From: Delphinapterus leucas
Taxonomy: Eukaryota > Chordata > Mammalia > Artiodactyla > Monodontidae
Direction of reading: 5' to 3'
Assembly: GCF_002288925.2 (NCBI RefSeq)
Contig: NW_022098049.1
Coordinates: 1,592,808-1,656,807 of the forward strand
Length of the DNA stretch: 64,000 nt
Within the stretch, counting starts at the first letter, position 1. Each line of letters opens with the position of its first letter. The notes under the pieces are model-generated. The model made no database searches, was not told the DNA's origin, and worked only from the letters and a program-made list of their open reading frames with translations. Positions 10,344-20,529 of the stretch are shown here, piece by piece. Made by a program: the position numbers and the translations under genes.

Positions 10344-10514
10344 GTAAGAAACTTCGCCCCGGCGCGGAGCACCCCCCGCCCGGCGCCGCCGGCCCCAAGC
10401 CCCGCACGCCGGGCACCGGCCACTCCAGCCCAACTTTCCCACCGCTGCCGCAGCCGCCGCCGCGGCTCCCGAAAATGTGTTGTTAATGGGACTTGGCCGG
10501 GTTTGCGATTGGAA

Positions 10515-10532
10515 GGGGGGGGGGGGGGGGGG
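10515..10532 (+). repeat. Uninterrupted G18 tract
   Basis: Eighteen consecutive Gs in the CpG island, about 170 nt inside the putative intron 1. It could form a G-quadruplex on the plus strand and is likely to be length-polymorphic or prone to assembly error. Confidence 0.9.
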
Positions 10533-10701
10533 AGGGTGCAGGCTCTTTTTGCGGGTAGGAGGAGATCAGAGGATCCAGAGGTGGGGGAGATTTTTTTTAA
10601 AGAGTTTTGATTACAAGTTTGGATCAATGGGAGGCAGACCGAGAAGGAGGAGGAGGAGGAAAAACATGTCTACGTTTCCCTATGTCGACATAAGCCACAA
10701 A

Positions 10702-10712
10702 AAAATATGGCG
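10702..10712 (+). promoter_or_regulatory. YY1-type motif
   Basis: AAAATATGGCG contains ATATGGCG, close to the YY1 core (AAnATGGCGGC). It lies in a locally AT-rich, CpG-containing stretch. YY1 sites of this kind often lie just downstream of TSSs, so a second start near 10.69 kb is possible. Confidence 0.4.
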
Positions 10713-11596
10713 TCCGCTTTCGACAGGGCGTTACGTAGACCCGACTCTGTTTTTATTTATTTATTTCGTGGCCGGCTCCCTCCCTTCTTGGCCAAACTGC
10801 GGCGCTTTGTGCGAACGGGGCCGGTCCCGCGGGGACTCCACCGGGACGTGGCCCCGGCTCCGCGGGGTTTGGCAGGCGGGGGGCTGCGTGTGTGTGCTCC
10901 CCTCCCTCCCCCGCTCTCCCCTCTTCTCCCCTCTCCCGGTGACGATTCGCCGTAATGTGGTGGCAGGAAGCATGACGCCGTGGGTTGAGGCTGCCTCTCC
11001 TCTCCGCGCTCCTGGTGGCTGCAGGCAGCAGGCGCGCGGCGCGGGCGGGCGGCCGCCCCAGCTACCTGCCGGGGGCCGGGCCGGAGTGCGGCGCTGTCCC
11101 CACGCCCCGCTCAGGTGCCGGGAAACCCGCGTGGGGAGGGGCGGCGGGGGACCCTGGGGACCCCCGGGCCCGGCTGCCCGCCGCCCGCGGGCCCGCGCCC
11201 GCAGCCCGCCCAAGCCCACGATCGCCCCCCGGAACGGCAGCTGGGGCTTTTCGTCTGCCCCACGAGAGGTTCATCTTTGTTGGTGTTGCGGCTCCTTTGT
11301 GGCGTCCCCAGGACTTGGTATCTTCGCCTTTGCAAACTTGCCCCTTTCCCAGCCGCTTTGCAGGAGGCTGGAAAAGGAGCGGAAAGTTGGAAACCAGTGA
11401 GCATCACAGCACCGTCCCCTCGGCCTCGTCGCTGTGCGGAGCTCGGGAGGCGGCGGCGCACGACCGGGAGGAGGAGGGTGGTGTGTTAGGCTGCGGAGAA
11501 AACTTGCCGGGGAAGCCAAGTTGTGATTTGCTCAGGCTTCCACCTGATGGATCGGCTTCAAAGCCAGTGGGGTCTCTGCCTTCAGCTATTGCCGCG

Positions 11597-11619
11597 ATGG
11601 CCTTTTGTTTGTCTGGGAG
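11597..11619 (+). CDS. Candidate short first coding exon (unproven)
   Basis: The ATG at 11597 is in a strong Kozak context (GCGATGG: purine at -3, G at +4). It is followed by six codons (A-F-C-L-S-G) and two further nt before a good 5' splice site, GGGAG|GTGAGG (exon end 11619, phase 2). It is the first ATG in a frame open since a stop at 10973-10975; the upstream 204 codons are high-GC CpG-island sequence without ATG. If unspliced, the frame stops at once (AGG TGA). An alternative donor GGAAG|GTGAGG ends at 11635, beyond that stop. The short peptide matches no protein I recognise. It is equally possible that this is 5' UTR or intron. Confidence 0.25.
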
Positions 11620-11640
11620 GTGAGGGAGGAGGAAGGTGAG

Positions 11641-12640
11641 GAAATAATGACTTTCCCTGGACCCCTCCCCTTTGAAAGTGTCGCTGCCCAGCTTGGGCCC
11701 CAGGGATCTCCAAGTCTCTTCAGGCCCTAGAATTCTGTCCTACCTGCTCCCTGATGATCGCCTTCTGCCTCCAAGTTAGCAGCTCCCCAAGTCTGAGGCA
11801 GGCCCAGCTGGGCAGGATTTGGGGAGCAGGCATCCCTCCCCTTCATCCCTTGGGTCGCTCAGACCTCCCACAGTTACCCTCTTAAAACACACACACACAC
11901 ACACACACTCTCCTTTATGTAGAGCAGAAATTAATGCCTGTTGAAGTGAAGAGAGTGAGGTTCAGAGAGCTCTTCAAGATTTCCGTCAAAAGGGGATTTT
12001 CTATTTATGAGGGCAGTTAAAGAACTTGAGTCCCGGGGCAGTGATGTCAAAAAGCATTTGGATGACAACCAAGTGGAATAAATATCTTGTAAAATGGCAC
12101 GTTTAATGGTAAAAATAGATTAATGGAGCCGCCAAGTGCTTGAATGGGGCTAACATAACGGTTTCAGTTTAAAGGGAAAGTTATATCAAGCTGTATACAC
12201 ATCTTTTAAGGCCAAAGGCGGGAAATCTACAAGTAAGATTGAAATGCGTCACCGACAATGACTGGATCCGCGATCTGTGGGAATATCATTGCTGTTTAAA
12301 CACTCTTCTTTGCGATTGTTCTCATGTGCACGCGTACCTTGCGGCCAGGTTTGGTGTCAACTAAGGATCCACTTGAAGTTAACAGCTTTTAAGGGGAAAA
12401 TTTGGAGGCCAACGTTCTGGGGTAAATCGGATATATTAGCTAATCCCTGTTTAAAGGAAAAAAAATCAAAATGCCACAAATGTTCGTTGGCACTCAAGAA
12501 AAGTATTCTCCCAATGTAAATGCAGTGTACCTTGACATGCCAAAAGGCGACCCCACCCCAAGCATCCCATCCACATCAGGACCATGTGATTCAGTGGGAT
12601 GCCATGCATTTGACAAACACAATAATGACGGTGTTTGATA
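11641..12640. other. Unique sequence just 3' of the CpG island
   Basis: A (CA)11 run at 11887-11908, then about 700 bp with no repeat signature (11940-12640) and intermediate GC. It contains 'gcttttaaggggaaaatttgg' and several homeodomain-like AATTA/TTAAT cores. It has no coding signal. Position and lack of repeats make it candidate proximal-intron regulatory sequence. Confidence 0.4.
11887..11908. repeat. (CA)n microsatellite
   Basis: Pure CA dinucleotide run of 22 nt. Confidence 0.95.
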
Positions 12641-12860
12641 ACAATTGCTGACACTGTTTCAGTATGCCGGGCATAATGCTGTATATTTTACATGCTTTAT
12701 CATTTAATTCTCACCGTAACCCTATGAGATACATACTATTATTATCCCAAGCTTAGTGGGGAAGAAACTTAAGCTCAGAGAGGTGAAACAAACTGACCCA
12801 AAGCCGCATGGCAAAAATCAAATTCCATGTTTGAAGCCAAGCCTTACAACACTCCAGTAT
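12640..12860 (-). repeat. MIR SINE relic
   Basis: Reverse MIR: 'tgctgtatattttacatgctttatcatttaattctcaccgtaaccctatgagatacatactattattatccc', then 'cttaagctcagagaggtg'. Most of the element is present. Confidence 0.85.
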
Positions 12861-13044
12861 AGCAGCTCCCCAGATATGGGAAGTTGTAGTTAGAATGAAA
12901 AGTAAAGGCAGAAAAGAGGGAAGAGTGACCATGGCCCAGTGGTCCGAACTCAGGAATTTTCCTAGTTTTCATCTCTTAATTCATTTATTTCGCAGCTGTG
13001 TGTTGATTTATTTGTTCACTCCGCAACTGAAATGTTCATCACGC

Positions 13045-13300
13045 TAATAAAAGCCTAGAGTCATTAAGCAGTTTTACATGCCAGAGACCGTTCTAAGCGC
13101 TTAGGATTAAACTGTGTTGTCTTCGTGACAACCCTGCGGGGTAAAGTACTGTCATCCTCTCCTTTTTATAGATGAGGAAACGGGCACGGAGAGGTTCTCT
13201 AACTTGCCCAAGACCAAACAGCTAGCAAGCAGAGTGCCAGACCCCAGAACATGCACACTCCACGTTTGCAGACAATGCGCTGCTCCACACGTTATAGAGG
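13045..13300 (-). repeat. MIR SINE relic
   Basis: Reverse MIR: 'ccgttctaagcgcttagg', 'gacaaccctgcggggtaaagtactgtcatcctc', 'gatgaggaaacgggcacggagaggttc', 'ttgcccaagaccaaacagctagcaag'. Confidence 0.85.
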
Positions 13301-13314
13301 CGCTGCTGAGATAG

Positions 13315-13560
13315 AGCATCTATCTAACCTCGATGCAAAGCACTGCTCCAGACACTATGGAGACGTCAGTGAGACCAAGACGCCTTACCCTCTAGGAATT
13401 TGAGCAGCCAGCAGGCCAAATAAAGCAGGATTAACTAGGTGCTAGAATTGAGAAAAGTAACTACTGTGGAAGTACGATGAAGGGTGCAGTTCTTGTGCTC
13501 TGAGGGACCCATGGAGGATTTCTCAGAGGGGGTAGCATCAGAACTGACCCATGACTGAGG
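13315..13560 (-). repeat. L2 LINE relic, reverse orientation
   Basis: 'gctccagacactatggagacgtcagtgagaccaagacgccttaccctc' and 'gaggatttctcagagggggtagcatcagaactgacccatgactg' follow the reverse L2 order. Confidence 0.65.
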
Positions 13561-13584
13561 AGGAACAATGTCTGGCGGTGTGTC

Positions 13585-13830
13585 GGGTATCATTGAACTC
13601 ACCTGTTAGCAACAGAAATCCTGCCCACCGGTGACTTAACCAGATGGGGGCTTATTTGTGTCAGACAGCAAGAAAGTGGGTGGGACAATGCCTCAGCTGT
13701 ACCGCTGGGGACCCAGGCTCTGTCTTTCTACTCTGCCACCCTTAGAGTATAGGCCTTTGGCCCCAGGTCTATCATCTCGTGGTAGGAAGGCCTGCTGCAT
13801 CTCCAGGCCTCACATCTGCATACCAGGAAA
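13585..13830 (-). mobile_element. Ancient interspersed repeat, LTR-like, family not assigned
   Basis: 'aacagaaatcctgcccaccggtgacttaaccag' and 'ggacccaggctctgtctttctactctgccacccttag' resemble old mammalian LTR-type repeats read in reverse. The ends are not defined. Confidence 0.4.
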
Positions 13831-14234
13831 GGGGAAGTAGGATGAGTGAGGCACAAAGAGCATTTACCTAGTGTGGCTTTACTGTTACATTTGGAAAGGG
13901 ACACCCCTCTCAGGGACTTCTGCCCTTAGCTCAACCAGAACTGTGCCACATGGCCACCCAACCCTACCAGGAAGGGGCAATGCCGTGTTTTTAGTTAGGC
14001 ACATCACTGCCACGAGCAAACTGGGGTTCAGCATGTAAGGCAAAAGGGGTGAATGGAGAAACGGTTGTTGAGTTGGCAGATAAGGCGTTAGTGGCCTCAG
14101 ATGAGAAGAGGAGGTTACTCCTGATGAAGTTAAAACTGCGTCCTGAGAGCTGTGTGTATTCTGGGGAGATGGAGAGGGGGATGCAGGGAAGGTTGTGCAA
14201 AGAGATGCCGCCACACTTGGGGATGGACGTAGAG
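13831..14234. other. Unique or unclassified sequence
   Basis: A 128-codon minus-strand ORF overlaps here, but it is proline/serine-rich, unsupported by splice or promoter signals and overlapped by another ORF. I regard it as chance. Part of this stretch may be diverged L2. Confidence 0.35.
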
Positions 14235-14335
14235 GAGGTTGGCTGTTAATCTGTAGGTACTGGGGAGCCATGGCAGGCTTCTGAGGAGGGAGCGTCAGGT
14301 GTTTTAGGAAGGTAAGACTGACAGCCTTGTGCCTT
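14235..14335 (-). repeat. L2 LINE relic, reverse orientation
   Basis: 'actggggagccatggcaggcttctgaggagggagcgtcagg' corresponds to the L2 reverse segment 'gggaagccattggagggttttgagcaggggagtgac'. Confidence 0.5.
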
Positions 14336-14774
14336 ATGGAGATGAATCAGCTTGGTTCTTATTTGAACTAAAATGAGTTCTGGAAAGTTTCAGACCAGGG
14401 GACCAGTTCTGCCTTAGGGCAAAAAGAAGACAGCACGCTAAGAAAGTGAGGGAGATTTTCTTTTAGGTCCTGCCAATAGGAATCCAAAATTAACCTGATG
14501 TCAGTCGACTGTCACCAGGAAGTAACTAGCTCTCCTTGTGCAGTAACTCAGTGAGCGGAACCGGATACACTGGGAAGGGTACCAGTTTACTCCCCAGACG
14601 TGACGCTTGCTTTTTTCCTGACCCTCGGACTCCCCAGGCCCCACCTGCAACTCCACCACTCACCAGCAGAATAATTTTGGTCGTGACCCTTCAGTTTTGC
14701 TTTTAAAGGAGGGGATGCTATCAGAGGGCCTCAGAGGGCCTCCGGTCAGGTTCCCCACGCTGGATTCCTCCAGC

Positions 14775-15000
14775 AAGGACCAACACCCCTGATTCTCTGC
14801 TCAAGTAGTAGCTTTATGATTTGGGGCTATTACATACCTCTTTAAACCTCAGTTTCCTCATCTCTAAAATGGAGATTCTTCCAGCAGCTGCCTTCTGGGT
14901 TGTTGTGAAGCTTAAGAAGAGATTTATAAAGGAGCTTAGCACAGCGCCTAACACGTGGATTATTCTCAGTGAACGTTACCTGTTATCACCATCATCTCCT
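14775..15000 (+). repeat. MIR SINE relic
   Basis: The plus MIR core 'acctctttaaacctcagtttcctcatctctaaaatggag' runs on to 'gagcttagcacagcgcctaacacgtgg' and the 'ttattctcagtgaacgtta' end. Confidence 0.85.
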
Positions 15001-16574
15001 CTGCCAGCATAATCACTGCCACCACCTCTAGGATGTGACTTTCTTGTTTCCTTGAGGTAATTAACATGCATGGATTCTTATCGTAGATTTCGAGACCCCA
15101 ACTGTCCCCATCTCATTGCAATTCTCCTCCCTACCCCCCCTCCTCCATACACATATATGCTCCTTTGTGGCAAGTCTGAGCAACTACTGACATGGAAATC
15201 TCTTCCTGAATATCACAGTGGGACCCTGGCGCAGTCTTCAGGTACCGTAATGTGCTGTGTCATGGTCAAACCCAGACAGCGCAGTTCTGAAAGGATGCTT
15301 AGCTACTCACACACCCCTGTGGTAGACAATAAAGTGGGCATTGTTTTTGGTATTGACAAGGTAATTTCATTTGTAGTTGAAAAAAAAAGAAAGTCCTCTG
15401 GATTCCCCGCCCCTACCCTACATCGAACAGGTTGTGATTTTAAGAGCATCCACCCCCAATCTGTTTGCTCTTCCTATGCTTGAAGTCATGCACTTAAGAG
15501 GGGTTGATTGGCAATGGTGTGTGTGTGTGTGTGTCTCACACATACGCACATGTAACAAGCCCTCAAGGAGATAAACAGTCTTGGCAACGGTCCATCACGT
15601 TCCACCCAAACTTTAAAATGGAGTCAAAAAAAAAAGACCAGAGTCAGTTTTCTTGCTGACACCTCTCCTTACCCCCTGGTGAACAATTTACGTGTTAAGA
15701 GCCACAGTTCTGCACACTTTCTTCCTCTTTCTGCCCAGCTCCGGTCCCCTAGTGCTAGAAACACTTAGTAGAGATTAAATCTTATTACACAATGTTTCAC
15801 TGCAACAGTATTTACCACATAAAACCTGCAGTGAATGAAACGCTTGTGCTCTTGATTCATGGGGGATCGATCTTAAGGAGTGTGACCCAGGCATTCACTC
15901 ACTTCGGTTCTAAGAGGTTCAGAGTATATTTTAGGGGTGCACAGGCTTGCTTGGGATGGAAAAATGGGAAGCGTGGGCTGGGTTTACTTTCCTGGGTTTA
16001 AAGCCACTCTGGGTTCACCAGGCAGGGGAAAACAAGCCCAATCCTGGGAACCATTTGCCGTCAAGCTCCAGACAGGGAGTGGATTCCTGTGTCTCTGGGG
16101 CATCGGAGGGTGGCCGAACTGAATTAGCTCTTTCTCTGGGAGGGAATCCTCCCTGTCGGGGGCCCAGAACAGACTCTGTGGGAGAAAGAAGGAGCCTGCT
16201 GTCAAGAAGGGTAGAGAGAAAAAGATGAATGAGATTTTCTGGGCTGGTTGGATGCCTGCAGCTGCAGCTTCTGGGCTCCAAAACATCTGCAGAAAACCAA
16301 GGAAGGACCAGAATCTACACGGAGGAGGCCGCATGCGCGCACGCGTGGGCTGGGCCAACGTGACGGTTTAAATCAGTGTCGCAGAAAGCCTCAAGGAAAA
16401 CACTCCTCAGCAGGGCTGACATTTGTGTCCCCCCCGACCGCCATCTCCGCCCTGCCACAGACCCCAGCCTTGTCCACTCTGGCTGATGAGATGGAATGAA
16501 TACAGATCTCCCTGCACACCCAGACACACCACAAACACAGTGCCGCCATCCTCGGGGCAGCAACAACTTCCAAA
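15001..16574. other. Unique sequence with a (GT)n run
   Basis: (GT)9 at 15517-15534 and an A10 tract near 15629. Otherwise there is no recognisable repeat for about 1.5 kb. ORFs up to 137 codons (for example 15070-15483) show no domain, have no splice context and cross simple repeats, so I do not call them genes. Confidence 0.4.
15517..15534. repeat. (GT)n microsatellite
   Basis: Short pure GT run of 18 nt. Confidence 0.9.
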
Positions 16575-16800
16575 AACTGGGCACCTACCTTGTGCCAGGC
16601 GCCCTGCTGAATGCTCTCTCTCCACTGCGTCCTTCAGTGTGACCCTGAGGAACACTGAGAGCCATGGCGGAGCCCCATGTTAAAGACAGGAGGCCAAAGC
16701 TCAGAGCGCTCAGATGCTTGCTCAAGGTCACAGAGAGAAGGTCGCCAAGATTCGAACTCACATCAGTCTGATTCTAAAGCCGATGCCCTTGGTCATCGCC
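16575..16800 (-). repeat. MIR SINE relic
   Basis: Reverse MIR: 'gggcacctaccttgtgccaggcgccctgctgaatgc', 'ggaggccaaagctcagagcgctcag', 'tgctcaaggtcacagagagaag', 'agattcgaactcacatcagtctgattctaaagc'. Confidence 0.8.
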
Positions 16801-18165
16801 GGGTCTTTCTGAAGTGTTCTGGAGGCCAGCTCCACCCCAGCCTGGAATAATAATGGCGGGAGAAGGGACACTTTTAGAATGAGCTTCTGGACAGTCTGAC
16901 AGCTTTTCTGCTAAAGGAGTGTAGGGGTGAGTGCACACAGGCTTGCGTGCGTGTGTTTGTGCGTTTAGTCAAAACAGAAGACAGTTCCAAATCTGTGCCT
17001 GTTATCCTTAGCCCCCCAAACCCCACCCCCAAGACAATTCTCAAGCCTCTATCAGTGTCTCTACCAGAACATTCTCTAGGGAGCACGGCACCCTCTCCAC
17101 CCTCTCCTCCCTGGCTCCGGCGAGAAAAGGAATCCCAGTGGGCTGAAAGCTGCAGAGTTGGAGACAGTGGGAGGAGAAGCTGGGTGCTCCTTTCCGGACG
17201 CTGAACAGCCATGCCAGCCAGTGGGGGAAGCAGGTAGAGAGAGCAGGCATTGGGAGGGAGGAGAATGGCTGCGTCGCTGTCTTTATACAATAAAAGAGGA
17301 TCATTGTTAACTGGGAGCCCTTGAATCGTTACACGTCTGCCCGTGCTTCTCTCCAGCTGCAGGGCCATTTAGTTAAATAGCACACAGAAAACTCCTTTCA
17401 TCTGGCATTACTTTTCCCGCTGTTTTTAAAATATGAGACTGGGCCGAACTGCTCGAACGAAAAAGCCATCTCAGGCTCCTTTAGCCCCTGTGTGTACCCG
17501 GAGCCCCCACGGAACCTCCCTGGCCTGTGCAGGAGGACTTTTAGAAACTATTTTGCTTTGCATTGCACTCTTTTTGGAAACAGCACCTTTAAGGTATTTG
17601 TACCCAGCCTGGTCAGAGCTGGATGTCACGGCCAAGTTGTTTAGGGTGGGTGGTGGCCCAGAGGGGGTAAGGAGAGGCCAGAATGACAGGGGCTGGAGGA
17701 GGGGAGATATGGACTCACAGCTAGAAGCTGGAAGAAGAGACTGCCCCCCTGGCCAAGAAATCGAGGGGAAGGGATGCTGGTGGCTCCAGGCAGGAGCGGA
17801 GAGGAACAGGGCCTCACCTAACCTGCCCTAACAGAGTGCCAGGATCACGTTATCCTGTAGAACGGCCTGGAATTTAATTGATTCTGAGCAGGCAGTGAAT
17901 TTCTGCCAGAGCCACACAGCTCAGGAGAGCTGGAAGACTTCACATTGTTTCTAAGAGCAAAGGTTCCTGGGCCCACGGAGCCGAAGAGTAGAAACGGTCT
18001 GGATCACTGGTGGGTTAATGGTAGACCCTCCAAAGACAGAGGGCAGGAGTCGACACTGAAATGGGACATGTCCTGACTTCGGCACTTTTAGAAATGGGAT
18101 TTATGGGTCTCCTGGTAGAAAGTCTAATGTCCTCTGGCATCCCCGGAGGGGGACATTGGGGGGAT
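16801..18165. other. Unique intron-type sequence, about 1.36 kb
   Basis: No repeat is recognised. The longest frames (164 codons on the minus strand at 16874-17368; 132 codons on the plus strand at 17433-17831) lack family motifs. 17275-17430 is comparatively AT-rich, with 'gatcattgttaactgg' and 'tttagttaaatag', SOX-like and HNF1-half-site-like cores. This is a candidate regulatory segment only. Confidence 0.35.
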
Positions 18166-18167
18166 GA

Positions 18168-18235
18168 GAATAATAGCATTATTATTAATTATTATTATAA
18201 TAATTATTAATTAATTATTAATGGTGCATTAATAG
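18168..18235. repeat. (TAA/ATT)n AT-rich low-complexity tract
   Basis: Sixty-odd bases of ATT/TAATTA repeats, including the self-complementary core AATTATTATAATAATT, which can form a small cruciform. Confidence 0.9.
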
Positions 18236-18264
18236 GATCAAGGAGTGTTCTAGCAGGAAGAAAG

Positions 18265-18345
18265 TTGAGGGATCGCCTAATCAGGCTTAGGGGAACTGAG
18301 GCTCAGAGCAATAAGGGAATTGGCCTGAGGTTACAGGATCATATG
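18265..18345 (-). repeat. MIR SINE fragment
   Basis: 'ggggaactgaggctcagagcaataagggaattggcctgaggttac' is the reverse MIR core. Confidence 0.65.
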
Positions 18346-18464
18346 ACAGTGTATGGCTTTCCCTCTTCTGTACAATCTAACTCAAGGCCCTCTGTTTCCT
18401 TCGGACTCCCCCGACCAGCCAGCCCCATCACAGTACCTTCCCTCCCCCCTTCTGTTTTTCTGTC

Positions 18465-18545
18465 CAATCAGCAAACACTCACTGAGCACCTACCAGAGGA
18501 AGAAAACAACGCCCCTGCTCTCAGGAAGTTCACGGTCACGTGGCG
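18465..18545 (-). repeat. L2 LINE fragment, reverse orientation
   Basis: 'atcagcaaacactcactgagcacctaccagaggaagaaaacaacgcccctgctctcaggaagttcacggtc' matches reverse L2 3'-end order with an internal deletion. Confidence 0.5.
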
Positions 18546-18579
18546 CTTAGCGGCAACTGCTTTCTGACATCACAGGCGC

Positions 18580-18715
18580 AAAGCTGAGTGAGTGCCTTTT
18601 GTGGGTTAGCTCACAGCGCTTCTAGGAGCTATGAGGACTCTGTCATCCCAATTTAACAGATGAAAAAGCACAGAGTGGGGAAGTCCTTTGTCCAAGGTTT
18701 CTGCAAGTCAGTCAA
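18580..18715 (-). repeat. MIR SINE relic
   Basis: 'gctcacagcgcttctaggagctatgaggactctgtcatcccaatttaacagatgaaaaagcacagag' is reverse MIR. Confidence 0.75.
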
Positions 18716-19325
18716 TCCTACACCACACCTGATGCTCTTAAGGCAGGGGCACATGCAGCCTCTCCTACCCTCTGCGCACCTGCAGCTCCAGCGAGAGGGC
18801 TGGGGCCCCTCCCCCACTGATGAGCACAGAGGGCGGAGTCACCAGCCCGCACTGAGGATGACACAAGGATGGGTGTGCATTCAGGGCCTGACAAAGGGCC
18901 TTCTTATGCGTGGGGGGTTTTCCCAAGGTATCGAATGTCAACTGTGTCTAGGCTCCACACACCCTTAACACCATAGCCCAGGTCATTTGTGTGGCAATCC
19001 TGCTAAGCAGAGAGTGGGAAGGGCAGAGCCGGAACTCCAGCACAGGTCTGTGCAATCCCAGACCGGATCAGTTTTAGCCACATCAGGCAGGCATGCCTCA
19101 GCTAGAAGTCGCTGATTGGGGAGTCCTGTGTGGGCCGGGGCAGGTCACTTAGGGACACAGAATCACAGGTGGCAGCCCAGTTTAGTTTCCCAAAGGTCTC
19201 CATAAAACTAAAGGAACTATAAGACACTTTAGGCAACTTTCAGTTGAGCAACAGATACTTATTTGAGCATAAGAAGAAGTCCCAAGTGCTGTGTGCCAGG
19301 CCCTGTGCATCTCTGTAGCATAGAT
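18716..19325. other. Unique sequence, no gene seen
   Basis: No clear repeat except a possible diverged L2 piece at about 19240-19335 ('aacagatacttatttgagcataag...gtgccaggccctgtgc'). ORFs are short. Confidence 0.35.
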
Positions 19326-19339
19326 ATTAGCATTAGTCA

Positions 19340-20430
19340 CAATTTAAAAAAATAGCTTGAGAAGTAACTTACATACCTTCAAATCCACCCACTCAAAGTG
19401 TACAGTTAACTTTTTGTATATTTACAGAGGTATGCATTCATCACCACAGTCTCATTTCAGAACATTTCCATCACCCCAGAAAGAGGTCCTGTGCCCATTG
19501 ACAGTCACTCTCCATCCCCATCTCCCACCCTCTCTCCCACAGCCCTCGGCAACAACGGATTAGACTTTCTGTCTTTATATATTCGCCTTTACTGACGTTT
19601 CCTATGGAAGGAATCGTATAACATGGGGTCTTTCATGTGCTTCTTTCACTTGGCATGTTTTTGATGTTCATCCACGTTATAGCATGCATCAGTACTTCAT
19701 TGTTTCATGGCTAAGTAATATTCCATCGTATGGCTATACCACATGTATTAGTGTGCTGGGGCTGCCATAGCCAAATACCACAGACTGGGTGGCTTAAAGA
19801 ACAGACATCTTCTCACAGTTCTGGAGGCTGCAAGTCCAGATTCAACATGTCTGCAGGTTTGATTGCTGTTGAGGTCTCTCTCCTTGGCTTGGAGAAGGCC
19901 ACCTTCTTACTGTGTCCTCACATGGTCTTTTCTCTGTGTACGTGCCTCCCTGGTGTCTCTTTTTGTGTTCAGTTTCCTCTTCTTGTAAGGATACCAGTCG
20001 GATTGGACTAGGGTCCACCCTAACAGCTTCATTTTAGCTTAATCACCTCCTTAAAGGCCTTGACTCCAGACACAGTCACATTCTGGGGTTAGGGCTTCAA
20101 CAAAAGAATTTGGGCAGGACACAATTCATATCATACCACAGTGGTGTCATGGGCTGTTTTGTTTATCCATTGACCTGCTGATGGGCAATTGGGTTGTTTC
20201 TACGTCTTAGCCATTGTAATAATGCTGCTGTGAACATTCGTGTGCAATCTCTGTGTGGACGTGTGTTTTCATCTCTTAGGTAGATTTCTAGGAGTGGAAT
20301 TGCTGGGTTTTGTGTTTAACTTTTTGAGAAACTTCCAAACTGTTCTCCTGGCTGTTTCCATTTTACATTCCCACCAGCAGCGTATGGGGATTCTGATTCC
20401 TCCATATCTTCGCCAACCCTTGGCATTGTC
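19340..20430 (-). mobile_element. Old L1 3' region, minus strand, split by an LTR
   Basis: Two halves of one old L1M-type element in reverse orientation: 19340-19742 and 20140-20430. The first ends '...taatattccatcgtatggctatacca'. The second resumes with 'tttgtttatccattgacctgctgatgggcaattgggttg' and continues 'gtggaattgctgggttttgtgtttaactttttgag', the expected next L1 sequence. A MaLR LTR fills the gap. No intact ORF remains. Confidence 0.85.
19743..20138 (-). mobile_element. Solo MaLR LTR (MLT1/MST type) nested in L1
   Basis: The left edge 'tgtattagtgtgctggggctgccatagccaaataccacagactgggtggctt' and right edge 'gggttagggcttcaac...ggacacaattcatatcataccaca' give the two LTR termini (TG...CA) in reverse. 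The flanks are halves of the same L1, so this is a clean solo LTR about 400 bp long with no internal retroviral sequence. Confidence 0.85.
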
Positions 20431-20515
20431 ATAAGGTCCATTTTCCGGGTGAGGAAACTGAGGCACTGAACGGGGAAGGTCAATCACAGGGTTAGAGAGC
20501 AGAGGAGCAGGCTTC
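20430..20515 (-). repeat. MIR SINE fragment
   Basis: 'ccattttccgggtgaggaaactgaggcactgaacggggaaggtcaatcacagggttagagagcagaggagcaggc' is reverse MIR core. Confidence 0.6.
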
Positions 20516-20529
20516 ACACACACACACAC

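Larger units (their letters stand above)
8440..11640. promoter_or_regulatory. Large CpG island, probable gene promoter and first exon(s)
   Basis: About 3.2 kb in which CpG dinucleotides are dense, whereas they are depleted elsewhere in the window apart from SINEs. GC-rich blocks run about 8450-9330, 9490-9650, 9710-9800, 9900-10030, 10140-10500 and 10780-11620, with AT-rich breaks. No young repeat interrupts it. It contains a TATA box (9368), an octamer and CRE-like pair (10014-10037), a strong plus-strand donor (10343), a YY1-like motif (10702) and a second donor (11619). A CpG island this long is typical of a developmental or housekeeping gene start. I cannot name the gene. Transcription from both strands is possible. 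Confidence 0.85.

Noticed and set aside
10477..11400. 307-codon plus-strand open frame in the CpG island
   Set aside because: It starts from a non-ATG codon, crosses the G18 tract and has the Arg/Gly/Pro/Ala-rich composition expected of any open frame in CpG-dense DNA. Overlapping frames on both strands are equally long. No domain is visible.
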